This document shows positions 1 to 4,714 of a DNA stretch of 6,218 nt, piece after piece. Source of the stretch: Bacteroidales bacterium (GTDB lineage: Bacteria > Bacteroidota > Bacteroidia > Bacteroidales > UBA7960); the NCBI GenBank assembly GCA_003560215.1, contig PWIY01000252.1:1-6218 (forward strand), in the 5' to 3' direction. The stretch's first letter is position 1, and each line of letters opens with the position of its first letter. Both the position numbers and the translations under genes were made by a program. The notes below the pieces were generated by a model, which was not told the origin of the DNA, did not search any database, and saw only the letters and a program-made list of their open reading frames with translations.

Positions 1-305
1 CAGGCGGGCAGGCTGTTATACACCTCATCATCGGCCCGTTCTTTTTCGGTGTCATGACCAGCATCGGCAATTCGCTGATGCACCTTTTCAAGGTCGACCT
101 GATCAGCGTCATAATGCAGGGTAAGCATTTGTTTATCCTGTGACCACTCTGCAAAAGAAACCCCGTCAATGGTTGCTGCGGCTTCAATGCGGTCTTTGCA
201 CATACCACAGGCACCATAAACCTTGAATTCTGTTTCTGCGGGATTGGCTTGTAATGCTCCCAGCGATGGCAATAAAATGGCTGCAAGAAAGATTAGTGTT
301 TTCAT
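1..305 (-). CDS. Exported heavy-metal-associated (HMA) domain protein, C-terminus beyond the left edge
   Basis: Translating the minus strand from the ATG at 303-305 gives 101 residues plus two bases, open to the edge. Residues 1-20 (MKTLIFLAAILLPSLGALQA) are a clear signal peptide, so the mature protein is expected in the periplasm or outer envelope. Residues 26-86 match an HMA fold: a first strand EFKVYGACGMC with metal-binding Cys33 and Cys36, a helix KDRIEAAATIDGV, a strand MLTLHYDADQV, and a helix DLEKVHQRIADAGHD. The last visible residues are YNSLPA followed by TG; in related Bacteroidota proteins this region often reads LPxCC, so an additional C-terminal cysteine pair is likely but not visible. 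Known HMA proteins of this type bind Cu(I) or another soft metal. It lies just downstream of an HMA-AraC regulator on the same strand, which suggests a shared metal response. Metal specificity is inferred, not shown. Confidence 0.88.
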   Translation of the reverse strand, partial: MKTLIFLAAILLPSLGALQANPAETEFKVYGACGMCKDRIEAAATIDGVSFAEWSQDKQMLTLHYDADQVDLEKVHQRIADAGHDTEKERADDEVYNSLPA

Positions 306-357
306 ACCTGATTTTTTTTTGTGAGAAAAATTAATTTTCGGATCTAAATTCAGGTAT
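304..357 (-). promoter_or_regulatory. Inverted repeat covering the start codon of the HMA protein
   Basis: ATACCTGA at 304-311 and TCAGGTAT at 350-357 are perfect 8-base complements separated by 38 AT-rich bases. In the minus-strand transcript the distal arm ends with the first two bases of the AUG, so pairing would hide the translation start. Whether both arms are transcribed is unknown, because no promoter is evident in this gap. A role in translational control is inference. A DNA-level operator is the alternative. Confidence 0.35.
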
Positions 358-375
358 AAAAGTACTTTATTGTCA

Positions 376-392
376 GTGTAAGGAGGTAACAC
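376..392. promoter_or_regulatory. Possible operator, GTGT-N9-ACAC
   Basis: GTGT (376-379) and ACAC (389-392) form a short dyad with one further symmetric pair inside, about 70 bases upstream of the exported HMA gene. The placement suits a regulator site, and the neighbouring AraC-type protein is the obvious candidate to bind it. The arms are short, so chance is a real possibility. The AGGAGG inside it on the plus strand is probably coincidental. Confidence 0.22.
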
Positions 393-406
393 TTTTATGG
401 GAAAAA

Positions 407-423
407 GCTATAATATTTATAGC
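407..423 (-). terminator. Hairpin at the end of the regulator gene, weak terminator candidate
   Basis: GCTATAA-TAT-TTATAGC is a perfect 7-base stem with a 3-base loop that spans the stop codon of the AraC-type gene. On the minus strand it is followed at once by TTTTT (402-406), the layout of an intrinsic terminator. The stem is AT-rich and so weak. It may attenuate rather than stop transcription into the HMA gene, or serve as an operator. Confidence 0.4.
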
Positions 424-986
424 TCATCAAGGGAGTTGCGCTGTTTGTCGTGAAGTTTGCGAAACTCGCCGGGGGTCATGCCGGTAATTTTCTTAAACTG
501 GCTGTTCAGGTAGGAAGGACTGCTGTAACCGAGTTGCCAGGCAATTTCACCCACAGTCATTTCGTCGTAAAACAACAGTTCCTTTACTTTTTCAATCTTC
601 TGACGAATGATATATTGCTCCAGCGTGATTCCCTCCACCCTGGAGAAAAGATTACTGATATAGCTGTACTCGTAAGGGATTTGTTCACCGATCAGTGCTG
701 ACCAGTTATTTTTGACGCCCCCTTCCGAATGATGAATGTGCTGTATTACAACACTCTTAATTTTCTGAATCAATTGACTCCGCCGTTCATCAATTCGTTT
801 AAAGCCTTGTTCCTCCAAAGCATTATCCAGTCTTTCCTTTTCAGGTTCCGATAACGCTTCCCTGTTCAGCACCAGTTCGCCAAGGGAAACGGACAGGGGA
901 TCCAGGTTGAGTTTTTCAGCCACATGCCGGACTGCCTCCACGCAGCGGGGGCAAACCATGTTTTTTATAACCAATCTGAGGGGCAT
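417..986 (-). CDS. Metal-sensing AraC-family regulator with N-terminal HMA domain
   Basis: This 189-residue cytoplasmic protein has no signal peptide. Residues 1-62 resemble a heavy-metal-associated domain: strand LRLVIKNM, then CPRC with Cys12 and Cys15 in the metal-binding loop, a helix VEAVRHVAEKL, and the segment DPLSVSLGELVL. Residues about 85-182 are an AraC-type double helix-turn-helix. The second helix-turn-helix is unmistakable (MTVGEIAWQLGYSSPSYLNSQFKKITGMTPGEFRKLH, about 143-179). The usual AraC sugar-binding domain is absent, and the length fits the short Bacteroidota regulators of this type often found beside copper-handling genes. The inferred role is direct sensing of Cu(I) or a similar ion by the HMA domain and activation of neighbouring genes. 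The ATG at 984-986 was chosen because it starts right at the HMA strand. It lies 10 bases after the upstream 63-residue gene, suggesting co-transcription. The metal is not proven. Confidence 0.88.
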   Translation of the reverse strand: MPLRLVIKNMVCPRCVEAVRHVAEKLNLDPLSVSLGELVLNREALSEPEKERLDNALEEQGFKRIDERRSQLIQKIKSVVIQHIHHSEGGVKNNWSALIGEQIPYEYSYISNLFSRVEGITLEQYIIRQKIEKVKELLFYDEMTVGEIAWQLGYSSPSYLNSQFKKITGMTPGEFRKLHDKQRNSLDEL

Positions 987-996
987 TTATAAGGGC

Positions 997-1188
997 TTAA
1001 TCGTTCCGTTTGATGATTTCGGCAGTACGGTTTCCATAAGGAAGGGAGCCACCTTCCTCCTCCTTAAGCTTTTTCCAGGCCCTGGAAATAATGAGTTCTT
1101 CCACATCATCTTTTCCGCAGGGAACCTCAACCACGTACTCCTCAATTTCGTAGGTGGCAATATTACATTTAACAATGGCCTTTCCCAT
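997..1188 (-). CDS. Uncharacterised 63-residue protein, first gene of the metal-response cluster
   Basis: I do not recognise the family. The protein has no signal peptide or membrane segment and is highly charged. The predicted layout is two strands (AIVKCNIATYEIEEYVVEVPC), a charged helix (DDVEELIISRAWKKLKEEEG), then SLPYGNRTAEIIKR. Cys8 and Cys24 could bind metal, though they are 16 residues apart and do not form a CxxC. It is probably real: the amino-acid composition is protein-like with clean secondary-structure alternation, it ends 10 bases before the HMA-AraC gene on the same strand, and it lies downstream of a good promoter element. The reading frame stays open for 21 codons upstream to a TGA, but no other ATG occurs there, so this start is preferred. 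The overlapping longer minus-strand frame (987-1424) has a low-complexity, unstructured translation and is a shadow. A small accessory or metal-binding partner of the regulator is a guess. Confidence 0.6.
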   Translation of the reverse strand: MGKAIVKCNIATYEIEEYVVEVPCGKDDVEELIISRAWKKLKEEEGGSLPYGNRTAEIIKRND

Positions 1189-1455
1189 ATTGCTGGTTCT
1201 TTTGTAGAAAACGGCGGTTTTATTCTGAAAAGGTAAACCATCCCGGCCTGCTTTTCACATATATGGGCCAACTTTGGTTTTCTCTCAAACAAATATACAT
1301 GACAAAATTGAATTAATATAACCATTGTATAAAATATGCGAAATAATGCCCTTAAACAGCTTGAACTGTTATTCAAAGAAAAAAAATGTATATTGCGGCC
1401 GAAGCGGGATATTTGCATCCGCACTTCTTAATGACTAACCAAAACCACCACCAAC
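1189..1455. other. Divergent intergenic region between metal cluster and M28 peptidase
   Basis: This 267-base gap holds no gene I can support. It is AT-rich in its middle and should contain the promoters of both flanking transcription units. It includes an exact TAnnTTTG element facing the metal cluster and a short dyad AACAG-N6-CTGTT at 1355-1370. No convincing promoter for the peptidase could be fixed; near matches such as GATATTTG (1408-1415) lack an upstream TTG at proper spacing. The peptidase leader just before its ATG is A/C-rich (CCACCACCAAC) with no Shine-Dalgarno sequence, as is usual in Bacteroidota. Confidence 0.6.
1290..1297 (-). promoter_or_regulatory. Candidate Bacteroidota -7 promoter element for the metal cluster
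   Basis: The minus strand reads TATATTTG, an exact match to the Bacteroidota -7 consensus TAnnTTTG. It would start transcription near 1282, giving a leader of roughly 95 bases before the 63-residue gene. No TTG at the usual -33 spacing is visible, so the promoter is either weak or activator-dependent, which would fit control by an AraC-type protein. Confidence 0.35.
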
Positions 1456-3570
1456 ATGATCAGAAAGACCTTCCTTTTTGGGGCATTCCTGCTCCTGTCA
1501 ACATTCATTTACGGACAATATACCCCATGGTACTACTGGACCCTTTTGCCTGAAGATCAAATGAAAGAGATCATCGGCGAATCCTCAGGCGAAACAGCTT
1601 ATCATACCATGATTGAAACAGCCGGATATACCAGAAACCGCCGTGCCGAAGAGTACCGGACCACTTTCAGGGAATCCGCTTACATTTATGACAAACTGAA
1701 GTTTTACGGAGTACCTGAAGCCAATCTCGTAAGAGTTCCTGCACGCAGCGATGAAACCTGGAACGCGATTAGCGGAGATCTCTGGGAGGTGTCACCGGGA
1801 AGATCCAAAATCGTTTCTTACCGGGATAATGCCTTCCAGCTTACCCAGGGGAGCAACAGTGCAGATGTCCGGGCTGAGCTGGTCTGGGTGGGAAATGGTT
1901 CGGAAGAATCAGTCAATGAAGCAGGAGTGGAAGGCAAAATTGCCGTGGGCCACGGAAATGTAAGTTTTATTCACAGAAATGCCATGATGGCCGGTGCGCT
2001 TGGCGTGGTGGCCATCAGTGATTCCAGGAATTATTTTGATCCGTTGCAGATCCCGATTGGTCGTGTCGGAGAAGTAAGAAACCCCGATACCAGAGAAACA
2101 TTTCCTGCCGGCTTTGCTTTCCAGATGAATATCCGGGAAGGACAATATTTAAGGAACCGTCTGTTGCGGGGAGAAAGCATCATCGCACACGCCGTTGTGG
2201 AAACCAGCATGGAACCCTATGAGATCCAGAATGTGGAGGCAACCATCCCGGGAGAAAACCCTGAAGAGATCGGGGCCATTTTATCCGCACATATTTTTGA
2301 GGGACTTGTCAAACAGGGGGCCAATGACAACAAATCGGGCGGGGCAGCCATCCTGGAAGTGGCCAGGGTGCTGAACACCCTGATCGAAGAAGGCCGGATC
2401 CCCCGCCCGAAACGCAGCATTCGCTTTGTCTGGGGCCCGGAGTTTTCCGGCACCAGACCCTGGGTGGAAATGAATTTTGAGGATATAAAGCATGCCTACT
2501 GCAACATCAATATGGATATGGTCGGGGAATGGCTCAGCCTGAATAAATCCACCTTCTCCCTCATGCGCACCACCTTTGGCAATCCCCACTATGTGAATGA
2601 CGTAGTGGAAAATTTCTTCCGTTTTGTAGGCGAGGGGAACAAGGAAAAAATCCATAACCGGCGGGACACCTACCCTGTGGCTCACCGGATCGTTGCCCCT
2701 TTCGGATCGGATGAACCTTTCCGCTACAGCATTGAACCCCATTACGGTTCATCAGACCACGTCGTTTTCAACAATTTCGGTGTGCAGATACCCGGCGTCA
2801 TGCTCATCGCCTGGCCAGATCAGTGGTATCATACATCCGGCGACCTGCCTGACAAGGCTGACCCTACCCAACTCAGGCGGGCTGTGGTAATTGCAGCGGC
2901 CTCAGCCTATACCATAGCCAATGCCGATGATGAAATGGCCGTAAAAATTGCCGGTGAAATTGCCGGCAATGCCTCCAGGAGACTGGGGCATCAGCTGCAG
3001 GTAGCCATGGACATGGTCAACAGCAGTGATGCAGACGATCTCCAGGCTCGTTACCAGGAAGCAACCGAACTACTCAAAGCCCACCTGATGAATGAACTGG
3101 CTACGGTGGAATCAATATATGAACTTGTGGATAATGCTGAACTGGTCGCCGATCATATTGAAGCGATGAAAGCGGGTATAGAAACCGTGGGGCTGAGTCA
3201 TCGTAACGGCCTGGAAGCACAGATGCAAACCAGGTCGCGCATGCTTGGCATCGATCCGGTGCCGTCATTGGTTCTCACAGACAAAGAGGAAAGGGCCAGC
3301 GCAATGATCCCCTCATATACACCAGGTACATTTAAAGGAGGACCGAACATACTGAATCAAAGCCTTGCTGAATTACCGGATGAGATCACAGAAACATACC
3401 CTGTGGAAGGACGAATTGACCGGACAGAGATTGCACGTCTGGTTAACGGTGAATACTCGGTTTATACCATCAAAACAATGCTCGATGCCCAGCAGGAGAG
3501 AAAAACCGACCTGCAGGATGTGATGAATTTCTTTGAACAATTGAAAGCTGCCGGGCTGGTGGATTATTAA
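1456..3570 (+). CDS. Exported M28-family zinc peptidase with PA domain and C-terminal extension
   Basis: This is a 704-residue protein. Residues 1-20 form a signal peptide ending in a typical Gly-Gln junction, so it is exported. Residues about 135-250 look like a protease-associated (PA) insert (VRAELVWVGNG, GKIAVGHG, GALGVVAISDS). The M28 zinc core spans about 255-490, with candidate ligands His279 (LSAH), Asp291 (GANDNKSGG), Glu329 (RFVWGPEFSGT), Asp354 (NINMDMVGE) and His459 (WYHTSGDLPDKADP). It departs from classical M28 aminopeptidases: the HxD motif reads HIFE, and the usual Glu-Glu pair reads Glu-Phe. This resembles the DUF4910/aminopeptidase-like branch. Residues 490-600 are helical, and 640-704 (RTEIARLVNGEYSVYTIKTML to AAGLVDY) look winged-helix-like, as in that branch. 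The likely role is hydrolysis of peptide N-terminal residues outside the cytoplasm; the substrate is unknown. It stands alone, with its own terminator. Confidence 0.88.
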   Translation: MIRKTFLFGAFLLLSTFIYGQYTPWYYWTLLPEDQMKEIIGESSGETAYHTMIETAGYTRNRRAEEYRTTFRESAYIYDKLKFYGVPEANLVRVPARSDETWNAISGDLWEVSPGRSKIVSYRDNAFQLTQGSNSADVRAELVWVGNGSEESVNEAGVEGKIAVGHGNVSFIHRNAMMAGALGVVAISDSRNYFDPLQIPIGRVGEVRNPDTRETFPAGFAFQMNIREGQYLRNRLLRGESIIAHAVVETSMEPYEIQNVEATIPGENPEEIGAILSAHIFEGLVKQGANDNKSGGAAILEVARVLNTLIEEGRIPRPKRSIRFVWGPEFSGTRPWVEMNFEDIKHAYCNINMDMVGEWLSLNKSTFSLMRTTFGNPHYVNDVVENFFRFVGEGNKEKIHNRRDTYPVAHRIVAPFGSDEPFRYSIEPHYGSSDHVVFNNFGVQIPGVMLIAWPDQWYHTSGDLPDKADPTQLRRAVVIAAASAYTIANADDEMAVKIAGEIAGNASRRLGHQLQVAMDMVNSSDADDLQARYQEATELLKAHLMNELATVESIYELVDNAELVADHIEAMKAGIETVGLSHRNGLEAQMQTRSRMLGIDPVPSLVLTDKEERASAMIPSYTPGTFKGGPNILNQSLAELPDEITETYPVEGRIDRTEIARLVNGEYSVYTIKTMLDAQQERKTDLQDVMNFFEQLKAAGLVDY

Positions 3571-3603
3571 ACCAGTGCAGAGAGCTTACTGCAAAGAACC
3601 CTT

Positions 3604-3662
3604 CACCCTCTTTCCCGGGAATGCCGCAGGTATTCTTTAAGAAAGAGGGTGTTTATTTTTTC
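3604..3662 (+). terminator. Nested-hairpin intrinsic terminator of the M28 gene
   Basis: CACCCTCTTTC (3604-3614) pairs perfectly over 11 bases with GAAAGAGGGTG (3641-3651), followed by TTTATTTTTT. Its 26-base loop contains a second hairpin, AATGCC-GCA-GGTATT (3620-3634, one G-U pair). The layout is a strong rho-independent terminator for the plus-strand peptidase. Its T-tract overlaps the stop codon of the convergent thiamine-binding gene. The same stem could end that transcript too, although no T-run follows on the minus strand. Confidence 0.85.
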
Positions 3663-3964
3663 ACTTCACCGATCTGTTCCTCCACTGACCTGATTTTTCC
3701 GTCCAGCCGCCCTGCTTTTCCTTTCCGGATATCCAGTTTCAGGCTTGAGTATACCCTTTGGCAATCCGGCTCCAGAAGCGCATAAGATTTTTCGATCAAT
3801 TTGAGTATCTCCGCCATGGTTTCTGCCTCCACGACCGTTCCCATGGGTGTCAGCCTGTAATGGTGGCCGGTTTCTTTAATCATTTTGATAATTCTGCTTA
3901 CGTAAGGGCTGACGCTTTCTCCCTTATCCGTCGGAAACATCGAAAATTCAAGTAATACAGACAT
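3653..3964 (-). CDS. MTH1187-family thiamine-binding protein (UPF0045/DUF77)
   Basis: The 103 residues match the full length of the MTH1187 family. The start MSVLLEFSMFPTDKGESVSPYVSRIIKMI is the family's typical first strand and helix. The next signature is HHYRLTPMGTVVEAETMAEILKLIEKSYALL, then VYSSLKLDIRKGK and the C-terminal KIRSVEEQIGEVKK. The fold is ferredoxin-like and forms dimers or tetramers. Related proteins bind thiamine or a thiamine-derived ligand, but the cellular role of stand-alone members is unsettled. It has no signal peptide and so is cytoplasmic. The ATG is the natural family start. It is transcribed towards the M28 gene and shares the terminator region with it. No thiamine genes are nearby, and I saw no TPP riboswitch motif in the 177-base upstream gap. 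Confidence 0.9.
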   Translation of the reverse strand: MSVLLEFSMFPTDKGESVSPYVSRIIKMIKETGHHYRLTPMGTVVEAETMAEILKLIEKSYALLEPDCQRVYSSLKLDIRKGKAGRLDGKIRSVEEQIGEVKK

Positions 3965-4141
3965 TGTTATGTGTTTTAATTGGAATATTTCTGGAAAAAG
4001 TAAAAATACAAAAGGTGCGGCAGATTAAAAATCCATCGTTGGGATAATTTGTTTCAATAAAATGAATAATTTAGCCAATGGAAGCAAACAAATTGCAGTT
4101 CAAATTCCGGAATCCATAGTGAATTGATTTAAAAAACCAAT
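3965..4141. other. Divergent intergenic region upstream of thiamine-binding and lipoprotein genes
   Basis: This 177-base AT-rich gap is where promoters for both neighbours should lie. On the plus strand TTTG (4048-4051) sits 15 bases before TAATTTAG (4067-4074), one mismatch from TAnnTTTG. The spacing is slightly short, so it is only a candidate promoter for the lipoprotein-protease pair. A perfect 10-base palindrome ATTCCGGAAT lies at 4104-4113. Nothing convincing was found for the minus-strand gene. Confidence 0.4.
4048..4074 (+). promoter_or_regulatory. Candidate promoter of the lipoprotein-S8 protease unit
   Basis: TTTG followed after 15 bases by TAATTTAG gives a 7-of-8 match to the Bacteroidota TAnnTTTG element, with an upstream TTG at slightly less than the usual spacing. 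Transcription would start near 4081, about 60 bases before the lipoprotein ATG. Confidence 0.28.
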
Positions 4142-4675
4142 ATGAGAATAACAATAATCTGTATATTGATCATGATTGCCTTCAGCGGCTGCAGGGCAAA
4201 ACAAGAATCCAGGGAAATGGATGAAAATGGCACAAACCAATGGGCGAATCCGGAAATTTCATTCCGGAACCATCCCGGTATTGAAAGAATTTACCAACAG
4301 GCCGGTGAAAACGGAGGAAAAACCGGTGAAGCCGGGTTACAGGACTTCCTTGACCGCATCAATGAAAAATTCAGAGAAAGTGAGCTTGACAGGGAGGAAG
4401 CCGTCCGCGTCTATGAAATGCTGCATGAGTCCGGTATCCTTTTTAACGAACCGGTGGGTATGCCGGATCCCGATGAGCCGCTTTCACGTGAAACGGTTGA
4501 TGATCTGAAAAACAGGATTGCGATCCGTAAAAAAGACGAAAACTCCTGGTATATATTTTTCATAAGGACATCCTGCGGATTTACTTATTTCTACGGTTAC
4601 TTTGACTGGCCTGAAGAACCGGATGTCCTCAATTTGCGATCCATTGAAAGCTGGAGGGCGTCAGTCCCCTGCTGA
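4142..4675 (+). CDS. Putative lipoprotein of unknown family upstream of S8 protease
   Basis: The first 17 residues form a lipoprotein signal: a short hydrophobic stretch IICILIMIAF and a lipobox FSGC with lipidation at Cys17. The 161-residue mature part is hydrophilic and I do not recognise it. Residues 20-60 are polar and probably a flexible tether. Residues 64-130 are mainly charged helices (LQDFLDRINEKF, REEAVRVYEML, SRETVDDLKNRIAI). Residues 135-155 are aromatic and strand-like (SWYIFFIRTSCGFTYFYGYFDW). Cys145 and the terminal Cys177 could form a disulphide. It sits in the inner or outer membrane facing the periplasm or surface; which one cannot be read. The ATG immediately precedes the hydrophobic segment, so the start is secure. 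The S8 protease starts 39 bases downstream with no terminator between, so co-expression is likely. A role as an inhibitor, anchor or folding partner of the protease is speculation. Confidence 0.8.
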   Translation: MRITIICILIMIAFSGCRAKQESREMDENGTNQWANPEISFRNHPGIERIYQQAGENGGKTGEAGLQDFLDRINEKFRESELDREEAVRVYEMLHESGILFNEPVGMPDPDEPLSRETVDDLKNRIAIRKKDENSWYIFFIRTSCGFTYFYGYFDWPEEPDVLNLRSIESWRASVPC

Positions 4676-4714
4676 TTATTCATTGCAATTCACTCCCATT
4701 AACTCCTTCCTTCA

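Noticed and set aside
397..453. Plus-strand 18-codon frame (ATG at 397) with a strong AGGAGG ten bases upstream
   Set aside because: Bacteroidota rarely use Shine-Dalgarno sites, the frame is very short, and most of it is antisense to the end of the AraC-type gene.
1408..1415. GATATTTG as a promoter element for the M28 gene
   Set aside because: It misses the first two consensus positions (TA) and has no TTG at suitable spacing upstream.
987..1424. 145-residue minus-strand frame covering the 63-residue gene and its leader
   Set aside because: The translation lacks domain character, it ends exactly where the regulator begins by chance of frame, and it competes with the more protein-like 63-residue frame.
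2281..2742. 153-residue minus-strand frame inside the M28 peptidase gene
   Set aside because: It lies wholly antisense to a clear peptidase coding region with conserved zinc motifs and shows no recognisable domain.
3576..3593. Small stem TGCAG-N8-CTGCA just after the M28 stop codon
   Set aside because: It has only five pairs and no T-run; the strong terminator follows 11 bases later.
3965..4141. TPP riboswitch upstream of the thiamine-binding gene
   Set aside because: The conserved CTGAGA core and the paired helices expected of a TPP riboswitch were not seen in the AT-rich gap.
4104..4269. TCCGGAA occurring three times (4106, 4249, 4263), once within the palindrome ATTCCGGAAT
   Set aside because: Two copies lie inside the lipoprotein coding sequence and are explained by its codons, the spacing is irregular, and a 7-base word recurring is weak evidence.
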